Shown: positions 11,464 through 25,300, counted from the first letter of the stretch. The stretch is 64,000 bases of DNA from Pachyseris speciosa (GCA_016490735.1 JAEMWC010000057.1:1218501-1282500); one strand, 5' to 3'. The notes: generated by a model from the sequence alone, not told the origin. Made by a program: numbers and translations.

Positions 11464-14400
11464 CTCAACTTTAATTATACAGATCTTAACATACAGCACA
11501 AACCAAAGATAAATTAACAGTTAAAATAACTATAAAAATACAAGATCTGCATAATTAGGTCAGTTTATACAGAACAGGAAGATTCCTTTTAAAAATAAAC
11601 TGCCTCATTTATGTGTTAAAATGTATTAATTTTTGGCAATATTCTTCCCTAGTTCTGGCCATCTATGGAAAACACTTTCTACATGCAAGTGTTTTCCAGT
11701 ATCCCAAGCTTAGCCTGCACAGCTTAAGTAACTTCGTTGAAGAAGGAAGACATAGTTTAGTCCTAAGGGCTTTTAGATCCCTTTTCAGATAAAACAAATT
11801 CTGATTTGTTTTTTGGCTGCACATCCAAGGCTAAATCAAGGAGACACCAAATTAGAGGCAATCTTGGGTCCATCAAAATACAGATTGATTCAAAAGCACT
11901 TAATTTTCCTTTGACACTGATATATGGTAACCTTGCACTAAACGCAGAGTGCGAGCAGTATGAGCCAATAGGAACTGCTCCTATTGCCAAATATAGAATG
12001 TTTTATTCAGTTTGATGCCCAGTTCCCAGATCATGAATGAGAAAAGAGTGTTGTACTCGTACCCCGAGTCAGATGTTTTTGGCTGCACCATTATCACAAC
12101 TTGACCTTGAAGGACACCTTGCATAGAAAATGACAGAGGTCTCAAACAGCAGTATGATTAAAAATAGCTGGAGAAAGTAATTCAATATTTGTCTATAACT
12201 TTATTCCTTTTTACTGTTGTCCTAACATTACCAAACATTGCTGCTCCAGTTTTAAACTTAGCCCAATTTCCCTTATGATAAGCCTTCTCTCTAACAAGTA
12301 CAACCCTCCTCAAAAATAGATGGAAAAATCAGCTTCTGAGGGAGTATTTTACGGTATATGTATAAATTATTTATTACACAATGGATCAATCTCATTAAAG
12401 ACGACTATATTCTGTTTATATATTGAATCAATTCACTGTCAAATTTCTGTTCACGGAAACCATATTGTTGCGAAATTCGACTACCACATTCCTCGTCTAA
12501 CTTACGCTCTCTTTGAACATGATCTGCACATTGCCTCGCCTACTCTAACTCTTCAACAAGATATTTCAACTCTTTTATCATTGGTTTTGATGTGGAAAGT
12601 TTTATTTAAACACGAACGGCACAAATACCTTGAACATTGGTCGGAGTACATGTTGTAAATCGACATCTGTAAGCTGTTTGAGAGCTATTAAGATTCCATC
12701 TAATTTCGCCTAATCTCTACAAACTTAAACGCGGTAGTTTCTAACCGCATTATTACAACGGCAGTAATTTTCCTTTGCTTGTGATCATTTCTGCAGCTTT
12801 CGTTCCGCCATTGCGTGACACTTCGCGAAAACAACTTCCGATGCGGTTGATCCGGTGTTTATTGCTTTGTTTTTACCAGCCAATCAGAAGTGTCCTTTTT
12901 TGGATTCGACCAGAGGTTCGTATCCTTGGCGCTGGCCAAAAGGATCGCAGCCTCTGGGAACGAGATTGATTTCAGCTACTGAAATCCTCAGCAGCTGCAA
13001 GTTCCACTCTGCGCATGGGTGACTGTTGCGGTCTCACGCAATCTACGGATAATTGGATTCAAAATGAGACTAAGCCAAAGGATTTCGCAGTAGGGGTGGA
13101 TATCACGAATTTTACGGTATTAACGGGATTTGAATTCAAATGAGACATAGTCAAAGACTTTCTCAGTAGGGCTGGATATTACGGATTTCACGGTATTAAC
13201 GGAAACGTGAATTCTAATAGAGACTTAGTCAAAGACTTTCTCAGTAGAGGTGGATATGACGGATTTTGCGGAATTACGGAAAAATGAATAATAAACAAGT
13301 AAATGAATAAAAACAAAAATAAATCTATTTATTTAATAAATAAAAAATATATATATTATTATTATTATTAAATATTTATTTTATTTATTTACTTGTTGAT
13401 TTATTCATTTTCCGTCAAATCCGTCATATCCACCTTTAGTGAGAAAGTCTTGAAAGAGAAAGAGTGAGAGAGAGTGGTAAATTTTTATTTTCCATCCAAT
13501 CCGTCAAATCCGTAGTATCCACCCTTAGTTATATAATCTTTGAGTACATTTCATTATATATTCATATTTCCGTTGAATCCGTAAGATGCTTAGTATCCAC
13601 TAGCCTGCGTCGCAGACGTAACAAAACCCCGGTTAGTAACGTCTGCGAAGCAGCGCCAAATTCCTTGTTCTGTACCAGAATTTGAGTACGCGTTATGATT
13701 GGCTCGTTAACAAAAGGCTTTTGTTAACGAGCCAATCATAACGCGTACTCAAATTCTGGTACAGAACAAGGAATTTGGCGCTGCTTCGCAGACGTTACTA
13801 ACCGGGGTTTTGTTACGTCTGCGCCGCAGGCTAAGTATCCACCTAGTGTAGATAATTTTTCGGGCTTAAAGGTACGTTGGAATGGTTGTTGGGAATAGTT
13901 TGTTTTGTCAGCAGATCATCCTACCTATATTATTTTGGAGGACGGAACAGTGGATTTCCCGGATTTGGCGGATATTTCTTTTATTTTACACTTTTAATTA
14001 AGAACCACACAACTGATTTCTAATCCGTCATATTGGCGTGTACTAAAGAAATTTTAGGAGAGACAAGTCTTTTCATCCCATGGTAAAAAAGCTGTTCAAG
14101 ACTTTACAAGGTTCGTTTCCCACAGTGCCCAAAGATGGGACGATATTGTTGTTTACTTAGATCCAATGCCTTGAACTTACAGTTTGATGGGAAAATTGCC
14201 GGGCAAATGTGTGTGTGTGTGCTTGGGTAACCTTTTTCTAAAACAAGGCGGGTTTTACGGATTTCACGGAATAGCTTGATTTGATCAATGTGATGCATAT
14301 ATCTTTCCCTTCTCATTTGTAAAGGCCTTGTTTTAAGAACACACATCTAATCCGTCATATTGGCGTGTACCAAAGAAATTTATAGGAAAGACAAGTCTTT

Positions 14401-17400
14401 TCATCCCATGGTAAAAAAACTGTTCAAGACTTTACAGGGTTCGTTTCGCACAGTATCCAAAGATGGGACGATATTGTTGTTTACTTAGGTCCAATGCCTT
14501 GAACTTACAGTTTGATGGGAAATCGCCGGGCAAATGTGTGTGTTTGTGTGTGTGCTTGGGTAACCTGTTTCTAAAACAAGGCGGGTTTTACGGATTTCAC
14601 GGAATAGCTAGATTTGATCAATGTGATACATATATTTTTCCTTATCTCATGTGTAAATGCCTTGTTTTAAGAACACACATCACAGTAGTATTCTGTTTCA
14701 AAGAGAAGCCGGTTAAAACATGTAGAACGACTTTTATTTCGCGAAGTTGCTGGGATATCCATTCAAAATACTCCAACCATGTGCCGGATTTCACGGAATA
14801 GCTTGATTTGATCAATGTGATACATAAGACAGACAGACAGACAGGCAGAACTTTATTTTACGTGGCACTCCACTTAGCTAAAAGCTACTTTGCAGGAAGC
14901 CCACAAATAAACAAATAAATTACAAAACAAAAGGAAGGATAAAATTTAGCTAACAATCTAAAAATTTAAGAATCTAAAATTTCTAAGAAATCTAATTATT
15001 TGTAAGTACATGTATAATTACTAATTAAAAATTACAATTTAAAAACTACGTAACTACAATAATAACAATTTTAGAAAGCTATATGACGAATATTTCTTTA
15101 AAATTCCCTTGTGCTGGCCATGGCACGAATCGAATCCGGCAGCGCATTCCATGTCTTTGCCGCGAAGTACCGAAAAGACCTGAGCCCTTGCTTGGTGCTT
15201 CTTACTTTGGGCAATGAGAGCATGTTCGTGCCCCTAAAGTTATATTTTTGTGTCCTTTACCTTGAATAGGTTTACAATGGGGGTCGGTGCCGTCTTCTGA
15301 AAACAACCATTTATTGTGATTAACATATCCTGGATACGACGTCCCTCTAGTGTGCTATGCGAGTCAATCCAATTTAGCAACCTATCGTAAGAGCTTTTCT
15401 TGTCCTTATATACAAAGCTCAGCGCACGTTCATTTACTCTCTCCAGTTTCTTGGTGTTCCTGGCTCCACAATGGTGCCATATTTGGCTACAATAATCAAA
15501 ATGCGGTAAGATAAAAGCACGATATAGTGCTTCCTTAGTTTTACAAGGCAGAACATTCTTAAGCCTATTTAAAGTGCATATGAAGCGAAATTTTTCATTA
15601 GCTTGTTCGAAAGAGCTTTCAAAATGATGAAGAAGGGTGTTTATTTTATTGTGATAGCACTCTTGGTTGCCGAGTTATTCAAAATTTTGATGTATGCAAA
15701 TTAAAGGACTTGTGACGTCACAAGGTGGACACAAAATAGAGTAAAATCACAAAATATAGAATATCTCTGCAAATACTAAGTCTATAGGGTTGAAATTTTG
15801 CAGAGTTGATGTGCTGCCAGAACTACACATTATGATAGTGGTTATGATGACACCATAGCAACATACTTGTTACCAGACCTCTACCTTCCCAAATGAGAAA
15901 TGCCTTATTTATTGCTCCAGAGTCTAACACATTTTCTTATACTTGTGCTGTGTAATGTCCATATTTGATCGCACCCACGGAATGAACATCAAGAGCAAAT
16001 AGCAATTCTTGGGGAGGGAAACTCTGATTTTATCCTTTGGAAAGGTAGAGGTCTGGTAACGAGTATGTTGCTATGGTGACATTATCACCACTATCACAAT
16101 GTGTAGTTCTGGCAGCACATCAACGCTGCAAAATTTCAACCCTGTAGACTTAGTATTTGCACAGATATTCCATATTTTGTGATTTTACTCCATTTTGTGT
16201 CCACCTTGTGACATCACAAGTCCTCTAATTTGCATAAATCAAAATCTTGAATAACTCGGCAACCAAGAGTGCTATCATAATAAAATAAACGCCGTTCTTC
16301 ATCATTTTGAAAGCTCTTTCGAACAAGATAATGAAAAAGTTCGCTTCATATGCACTTTAAGGCATTTACTTGTCCTCCTGCCTTTCGGCAGATAGATGCG
16401 ACATGAGACTCGAATTTCAACTTATTATCTAATGTTACGCCTAGTAGCTGTATCTCGCTGGAAACAGGTATAGGCTTTTCTTCGCATTTTATATCGAAAT
16501 CATGAGCCGTGTTTCCCAGCACCAACGCCTGATATTTATCCGGATTTGCTATCATGCCATTTTGTTGAAACCACTCTATGGTGTTAGTCAGGTCTAGATT
16601 TATACCGTCTTCCACAACTTGGTGATCCTGATGTGATAGATGGAGTTTAGTGTCATCTGCGTAGCTTATCAGCCTACAATCCCTAATAGCAAATGTAAGA
16701 TCATTCATGAAAATATTAAACAATAATGGTCCAAGTAAGGACCCCTGTGGCACTCCTGCCGACACGCCCATCCAGGTGGAGAAGGTATGGCCCAACTTAA
16801 CTCGTTGATATCAGCATGATAAATAACTTCGTAAGAGTGCCACTGAATTGTCGCTCACACCATAAAACTTTAACTTCTCGAGAAGCAGCTCATGTGGAAG
16901 GCAGTCAAAAGCCTTGCTTAGACCGATCGCTACCGCTCCGATGACCTTGCCCTTGTCAAGTTCCGCTCTCCAGTCTTCCGTTAAAGTTAAAAGTGCCGCC
17001 GGGCAACCATGAAATTTTCTATATGCAAACATGTAACCATGAAAAATCGATTCAAAATGCTCCGTCATCTGCATGTGAATGATTTTCTCAAACACCTTGG
17101 CAAAAGCAGGTAGAACGGTGACCGGTCTAAAATTCTTTTTGTCTAGGACACTTTCCTTTTTGTGATGCGGTGTTATCTGACCATGTTTCCAAGTATCTGG
17201 AACCTGTGATTTAGCTATGATGGTATTCACTAGATCGCTAAAAGGTTTTGCTATGGAACCGGATGAAGCTTTAACAGCCCGTGGAGGAGTAAGATCGTGT
17301 CCCTGTGCTTTATTAGGTTTCATATTGTCCAGTACCGCTTTCACAACATGATGGTTAGTCAGTCGCAAACCAAAAGTGTTCGCCGGTCGCTGACTCATCA

Positions 17401-20400
17401 TAGGAATTCTGTTTATATGTGCCTGGTCTCTGAAAGCAGTGTGCTTGTGGACAATCAAACCTTTTGTGATATTTGTAAAATACTGATTAAAAATTTCTGC
17501 TACTTGGCTTTGTTCCTTGATGATTCTTTCCTTTTCATTGAGAACAATAAAGTCGTCCGGCACACGCTTTTTAGTATGCATTAACGGCCGCAAAGACTTC
17601 CAGAACTCCCTTGGGTTTCCCGCGCGCGAACTGCATAACTGATCAAAATGACGTATGATGGATTTACGTCGCAAAGCAACAACACGGTTCCTTTGAGACC
17701 TGTAAGCCTCCCAATTATCTGCCGATCTTGTCTTATTAAATTTGCGTTTAAGAGCATTTCTTATCCACATAGCCTTCTTTATCTCAGGAGTTATAAATTT
17801 CGATTTACCTGCAGCGTTTCTACGCCTCTTAGACTTTATAGGAGCGTGACCATTTAGAACATCAGTACACATTTTTTCCCATGCCCAGCAAATGTCATCG
17901 ACATCGTCAAAAATGTAGGCGACGTTGAAAGGAACGCACTCCAGATCTTTGATTGTTAAAAGCCTCCTCGTTAAAGCTTTTAAAACACCTTGCCTTTGTG
18001 AAAATGGTCGTCGGCTTCATCGCCTTTCTATTTAGAATCGTGTAGACTAATTTGTGATCGCTAAGACCTGGCTCCAAAATTCCTGATTGTAATTCAAATG
18101 CAGGCTCATTGGTAGCAATTATGTCTATGCATGACTGCTTCGTGCGAGAAATTCTGGTCGGTGCTGTAATATGTCTCATGTGTAAATGCCTCGTTTTAAA
18201 AACGGACATCACAGTACTATTCTGTTTCAAAGAGAAGCCGGTTAAAACATGTAGAACGATTTTTTATTCGCGAGGTTGCGGGGAAATCCATTCAAAATAC
18301 TCCTCCCATGTGCCGAAACTAGATCTGTTTTTTTCCTATGCTTTTGTGCCAAAATCCGTCGCGGTCATGTGACCTGTACTGATGAGGGAACAGGAAGTTT
18401 GGGAAACGATCTCCTACGTTTCCCTAAATTTTTACTTTCATGTTCTTACATGTCTTAGCAGGATTTTGTCAACCCAATTTTGGCTGTTGTTTTTATTCAG
18501 CAGTGAGATTCTTAAGAGGCTTTGGCATGTTTTCTTCATCCCTTAACTGGCTTTTAAATTGACTTTTAGTTTTTTGGTGCTGTTCTCATTTTTGCTTAGG
18601 GAACGTTCCCATGATGGGACGATTGTTCCCATTTGGAGTGGTCCTATAGTATGAAAAGGAACAAATTGTTGTGAAAAATAGGAACAAGGTGTTCATTTAG
18701 AGCTAAAAAAGGAATCTTTTGTTCCGAATTTCGAACATTGAAAGGAACCTTTTGTTCCGAAATGAGTCGCTGAGGAACAAATGTTCCCATTGGTATTGTT
18801 CCTCTTTTTATCATTTTGGTCCGTTTTATTCATTTGAGGAACAATTGTTCTCGTTCGCGAGTTCCGTTTTGACTGAAATGTTCCTTTTTATTGTCACGCG
18901 GAACAATTTGTTCCTAACAATTAGTTCCCATTGATGTAAAATGGCTCCTATTAAGAAAATGACAGTTCCTTTGTACATGTTCTTCAACAGAACCATTCTT
19001 CTTTTCTTGCCATCCACGTTTTTGTCGCTTTTTAATTGCATGGCGAAGCGTTTGTTGTAGTGTTTTAAGTTTGACTCAACACGAAACAGAGTCAATAGCA
19101 GATTCTAACAGACTTTTCGAGGCGCTTCTTGACTTGTCCGGGCAAGGTAAGGTCGAAGACCATCACACCAACGCCATACTAATGCCAACTTGGGTTTGTA
19201 AATTAACCCAAGAATAATGAAGAATGGCAAGCAGAGGCATACCTCAGTAAATTTCAACTCGCACAATGCAACCATTGTTGTAGGTATGCACAGGCTTGCC
19301 CGGGCAAGGCCGAACCCATTTGGGATGTAACTCCCTGCTATGAATTTAAGTACAATGGTAATAAGCTCGGGTAAGTAGGGACAAGTGCCGACAAGCTCCA
19401 AATTAAATGATGGCTCTATTGTTTGCCAATGGGTGTGATTGTTTGGTCGGTTTTTGCTAAGCGGTGCAAACAGAATTCTGTTGGCTGAATCAGGTCTTCT
19501 TTTCCAAGAATGAACAAGAAGGTCAAAGTCGACTGGTCTACGATTGATGGCGCATCGCCCAAACCAAAACGGCTTCACTTAGAAAAAGAAGATGCGGACA
19601 GCTTGTATCATTGTCCAATTCAGGTATGCGAACACGATGGATTTCAAAGTCAGCGTGGATGCAGGAAACACGTCAATTCTAAGCACAGCTGGTTCTTTTA
19701 TTTTGACGAAAAACCCGACCTGACAGAACTTCGACATTCATCGCAAGTGCTCGACACTAGGTCGTCAAAGACCACTACAGATGACTGTGAATCAAGCCGA
19801 ACGCCAAAACACGGTGTCGTTGTTGTACCTTCATTTTCAGTCTCTGGTCAAATTGGCGAAGCATTCGCGAACTGGTTGACTGGTAGTGGTGGGGGTTGCA
19901 AGAAAGATCGCACAGCTCAACAGATAGTGAAGAGAAGCTTTAAATTTCTGAAATTTTGTTGCGAAGACGAGGAAGAATTGACGTTTGAAGTGATAGACTA
20001 CAGTCTGTGCTCGCCAAATCTCTTGTTCAAACTCGTAGACTACTTGCAAGACGAGTGCAAACTCGGACATGGTGGGCGATTGGGCTACATAGACGCAATT
20101 TCCGAACTAATGGACTTTAGAAAAATCAATGGGGCATCCTACGCAGTTCTGCGAAACCTATCTGCTACTGAGTTGTACCTCAAGAGAGCTCGAAAGACGG
20201 TGGCAAAAATGATGAGATTGCAGTGGACCCGAGAACTGGACATCGACACGCTGGAAGCTCGAGGCCACTGGGCGACAATGGAGGAATTGCTGCAAGTGGT
20301 GACATTTCACTTGCCGCGTTACGAAAGCGTCGTAAAGACGTGCAAGAGCAATCCGGGCCAAGTGAACCCGTCCGACTTGACATTTGCCACGAGATTTGTG

Positions 20401-22271
20401 TCGATGTACTTGTTCATCAAAGTGAAGGGGTCGCGCCCCATGACTTATCAGTACTTGACAGTCGACATGGTTAGGGCAGCGAACGAGAACGGGGGATTTA
20501 TTGACCAGAAAGAGTTCAAGACTGCCAGCAAATACGGGTTTGACTCCTTGATTCTGACCGATGCAAGCGTGCAGGTGCTCGACAGTTACATCAATTTCGT
20601 GAGGCCATTGCTAAAACCCCAGTGCGAGTTCGTTCTGGTCACGAGAAACGGAGGCCAACACGGCAAGCTGGGCGACGTCATGAGTAAACTAGTGTTTGAC
20701 GCAATCGGAAAGTACGTTCACCCGACGCGCTATCGTCAAATCGTCGAAACGCAAAGCCTCAATCAGCTCACCAGCAAAGAGCAGAGCATTTTGTCGGAGG
20801 ATCAGAAACACAGCTCGGCCGTCGCCAAAGTTCACTATCAAAAGCAAAGGTCGCGCGAAGTTGCTGTGAGGGCTCACGAGTGTCTGCAAAAGTTGCAAGG
20901 TACCAAAGGCTCTGAGGTGGACGAGGAGGTCAACAAGAGGTTTAGCCATTCAACTTTGAGCCTTGCAGCACCGACCGAAAGCACAGAATCAAAAAGCGCG
21001 CCCCCTCAGAGGGATGCCCCACCGACAAACCGATTGGGAATCCAAAGAAGCCATCGTCGGCTGTTGAAATTTACGGCGGACGAAGACGAGTTTCTAAAGA
21101 AGGGCATCGATAAGCACGGATTTGGACAATGGACTGCTATTTTGAGAGATCCAGACTACAACTTTCGGGAAGGAAGAATGGCAGAATCTTTGAAGAAAAG
21201 GGCAGAATTGAAGCTCAAGGCTAAAGACTAGCAGCTCGATGAATTAAAACGATTTGCGGCGTAAACGTGCCGACAATCTAAACAAGGCTGTTTTACGACC
21301 CACTCAGTGGCACTTGTTTCTCAAGAATTAGTCAAAAGAACAACCGAGATGGATCGAACTTGTTGATTAAGTTCAGAAGTGATGCTATCGTCAAAGTCAT
21401 TTCCCACGGCCCTCTTTGTTTGTTCATTTATTTGCTTTTTTTGGCTTGTCGTGGCTGCCTTTTGCAGCATAAAACTGAGATTAAATATGCCTGCTATCTC
21501 AATCAGAGTAATTCTGTGATCGATTAGTGGTCGGCACGATAGTTGTAAAACGATAGCTGTCACGCCTGTTTGTTTTTCAACGAACACGGCATCCATGCAA
21601 GGAAAAGCAGTATTTCTGTGGTCTAGCTGGGAAGTTCCTACATGTCTGTAGAAGGCTTGACTTCTCTACAAAAGTCGAAAACACTAAAAAGTTCATGTCC
21701 CCGAAACGTCCATGGACTGCTGGTGGAATTCATAGAGTGAACACAACTGAACATCTAAAACATTTGCCTTAAACTTTTCATCCCAACAAGAAGCTCAAGT
21801 GTAATGTCTCCGAGAAATCCGAGAAATCCGTCTTTTCCGTATGCGCTGAAAAATTGTTTGACATAAAACTAAACTTGTATGAAGACTTGACTGCTGGTGC
21901 AATTCATAGAGTGAACACAACTGAACATCTAAAACATCTGACTTAAACTTTTCATCCCAACAAGTAACTCAAGTGTAATGTCTCCGAGAAATCCGAGAAA
22001 TCCGTCTTTTCCGTATGCGCTGAAAAATTGTTTGACATAAAACTAAACTGGTATGAAGACTTGACTGCTGGTGCAATTCATAGAGTGAACACAAGACTTT
22101 TTTTATAATGGCGGAAAAGGCGGATTTCACGGAAACATGAATGATTAATGTTTAAAACTTACAGGAATGACTGACTGCTGAATGAATTCATTCAGTGAGC
22201 ACAAACTTTTCCATGAAGGCGGAAAAGACGGAAAAGACGGATTTCCCGGAGATATGAATATATAATGTTAA

Positions 22272-22323
<52 letters not shown>

Positions 22324-25300
22324 CTTCTCTTTATTACTGTAAGTATCTTATATATATATATATATATAAGATACTTACAGTAATAAAGAGAAGTATTATA
22401 TTATATATATAGATATATTAAATTAACATTATATATTCATATCTCCGGGAAATCCGTCTTTTCCGTCTTTTCCGCCTTTATGGAAAAGTTTGTGCTCACT
22501 GAATGAATTCATTCAGCAGTCAGTCATTCCTGTAAGTTTTAAACATTAATCGGCATTCATGTTTCCGTGAAATCCGCCTTTTCCGCCATCATAAAAAAAG
22601 TCTTGTGTTCACTCTATGAATTCCAGCAACAGTCAAGTCTTGATACAACTTTTGTTTTACGTCAAACATCTTTTCAGCCCACACGGAAAAGACGGATTTC
22701 TCGGATTTCTCGGAGACATTACACTTGAGCTTCTTGTTGGGATGAAAAGTTTAAGTCAGATGTTTTAGATGTTCACTTGTGTTTACTCTATGAATTCCAC
22801 CAGCAGTCAAGTCTTGATACAACTTGTGTTTTATGTCAAACATCTTTTCAGTGCATACGGAAAAGACGGATTTCTCGGAGTTCTCGGAGACATTACACTT
22901 GAGCTTCTTGTTGCGATGAAAAGTTTAAGTCAGATGTTTTAGATGTTCACTTGTGTTTACTCTATGAATTCCACCAGCAGTCAAGTCTTGATACAACTTG
23001 TGTTTTATGTCAAACATCTTTTCAGTGCATACGGAAAAGACGGATTTCTCGGATTTCTCGGAGACATTACACTTGAGCTTCTTGTTGGGATGAAAAGTTT
23101 AAGTCAGATGTTTTAGATGTTCACTTGTGTTTACTCTATGAATTCCACCAGCAGTCAAGTCTTGATACAACTTGTGTTTTATGTCAAACATCTTTTCAGT
23201 GCATACGGAAAAGACGGATTTCTCGGAGACATGAAACTTGAGTTACTTGTTGGAATGAAAAGTTTAAGTCAGATGGTTTAGATGTTCAGTTGTGTTCACT
23301 CTATGAATTGCACCAGCACTCAAGTCTTGATACAAGTTTTGTTTTATGTCAAACATCTTATCAGCACACACGAAAAAGACGGATTTCTCGGAGACATTAC
23401 ACTTGAGCTTCTTGTTGGGATGAAAAGTTTAAGTCAGATGTTTTTAGATGTTTAGTTGTATTTACTCCATGAATTCAACCAGCAGTCAAGTCTTGATACA
23501 ACTTATGTTTTATGTCAAACATCTTTTCAGCGCATACGGAAAAGACGGATTTCTCGGAGACATGAAACTTGAGTTACTGTTTGGCGTGAAAAGTTTAAGT
23601 CTGATGTTTTAGATGTTCAGTTCTTGATTTGTTATTAGTGCGGAAAAGTCGGATTTCACGGAAACGTCAATTTTTAATGTCCGTTTAGTTTTTCTGTAAG
23701 TACTCTTAAAAGGAACAAAGAAGTACGGGAAACGATCTCCTTCTTCTTCTTCTTCTTCTTCTTCTTCTTCTTCTTCTTCTTCTTCTTCTTCTTCTTCTTC
23801 TTCTTCTTCTTCTTCTTCTCCTCTTCTTCTTTATCCTCTTCTTTCCCTTTTTCGCCTCCTCCTTGGTCGTCTTCTATTGCGTCCCTTTATTAAAGAGTGA
23901 TCATGTTTCTCTGTAATAATAACGTTGTTTATCCTGACCGTTTTGTCCTATGTTTAACTGTGTCATTTCCGTTTCTTTTGCTGAAGAGTGCCTGTGATAC
24001 GGCCCCTTGTTACAACAATGCTACCTGCCAATCTGGATTCACAGACAAAGGATATAGATGTTTGTGCCCTCCTGGTTTCATTTGGGCACATTGCAAACAA
24101 GGTAAAAAAAATGGTCCTAATATCCTAATCTCTCTTTTATACTTTCGGTAATTACATTGCTCGATAGGTCACATCATTTTTTGTGGTATCACAGAAAATT
24201 AATAAAGTGTAGTCTACATCAAAGAGGAATTTTTCCCCTGCTGAGATTACCTCGAAAAACTCCACAGAGTTTGAACTTTCATTTTATCTCCTATTTTAAA
24301 ACAAATTCTGCGAGCTGTAATTTGTATAGCGAAGAAGATGATGTGCAACCTTTCTGCGTTGTTTTGTAGAACTGCTAACAAAATTTTTCCGTCGTATTAT
24401 GTTCTTTGGTGCTCTTTGGTGCTCTCATGGTAAATGCCCCACGGTTAAATACAGAAAAATACGACAAACAGCGGACAGCGAGGAGAGCGACTAAGCTGTG
24501 AGAAATTCTAAATGCTATGTCTTTGCGTCAATTTCAATTTAAAACCTCTTCGTGCGTGTTTCGGACTAAAACCAAATGGAATTACCTCTAGGTTTCTTAT
24601 TGTTGGTGTATGTAGCAATAAACAGATACAGACATGTATTCCAGCACTTTTGCATGACCCAGTCTCCTTTCCTGCCCGGCAACTCGAAAAAATTATTAAA
24701 AGTGATTTCAAAAACAACAACTGGTGCACAGGGTTGCAGTCAAAGCCCTACTGCCATAGTAAAATCATGGTCTGAGAGTTTTTCCGGGTCGATTAATTTT
24801 TCTGGGTTTTCTTGGGCTGATACTGAGGCCCAACTGTTCAGTCAAGACACCTTGTGGTTTGCCTCAAGGCATACTCCAGAATTATAATGGACAGAAATGG
24901 TGCCTATTTCAAGTATTCCCGCCGGCAGTGTGTCTTAGACCTCACTCTCTAATAATGAGAATAATGATGATAGCGACTACTATACGCGGGCTCTTTGCAT
25001 AAATTAATCTATACAAAAAATGTCACAAGGCCTGATTAATTGCCGTTTGATGTCTATGCGACGGCAGCTTCTATCTGTTTTTTCGGAAATCAACTTTATG
25101 CATGTTAAGGCCGGACATCACCTCTGGTGAGATAGTTTCCCTTTTGTTTGTGTTGTTATTTTCATGTTATTCGCACCAGGCCGGTATTCTATAACGACTA
25201 AAGATGGCAAATTTAAATGATAGTAATAAGTTAATGTGTGCACTAAGTATAACAATTACTGAAAGCTAGTGGAAAGCAACGAAAATGCTGGGATCCAAGA

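Larger units (their letters stand above)
14826..18165 (-). mobile_element. 5'-truncated CR1/Jockey-type LINE interrupted by a MITE
   Basis: Minus-strand non-LTR retrotransposon. From its 5' side it has the end of an endonuclease domain ([20 protein letters not shown], near 18070-18140), then a linker and reverse transcriptase with [44 protein letters not shown] and YADDTKL, then the thumb. After the MITE come the 3' coding end ([23 protein letters not shown]) and a (TGTC)n-type tail at 14826-14846. The 5' end is truncated inside the endonuclease at about 18165. The reading frame has a break near 16800 and others near the 3' end, so it is inactive. Confidence 0.85.
18418..21231 (+). mobile_element. 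Crypton-like recombinase element, copy 2
   Basis: The left boundary is the start of homology with copy 1 (3235). It contains a leader, the GGAAC palindrome array (18599-18969), about 540 bp of shared 5' sequence and the intact recombinase gene. The right boundary is unknown because copy 1 is lost at about the end of the coding region. No terminal inverted repeats or LTRs are seen, as expected for Crypton-type elements. Confidence 0.65.
3109..23986 (+). other. 20.9-kb intron packed with mobile elements
   Basis: Intron between the PAN exon and the first EGF exon. In order it holds a decayed recombinase element, a decayed helicase gene on the opposite strand, a TIR-bracketed segment, CGGATTTC-type arrays, a Mutator-like fold-back MITE, a LINE split by a TTAA MITE, the intact recombinase element and a large inverted repeat. 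Each is listed separately. Confidence 0.7.

Noticed and set aside
12320..12658. 112-aa plus-strand protein inside the TIR-bracketed segment
   Set aside because: No transposase motif or other domain; AT-rich chance frame.
22680..23600. CRISPR-like array
   Set aside because: Units are about 140-165 bp, nearly identical throughout without unique spacers, and are part of a eukaryotic inverted array.
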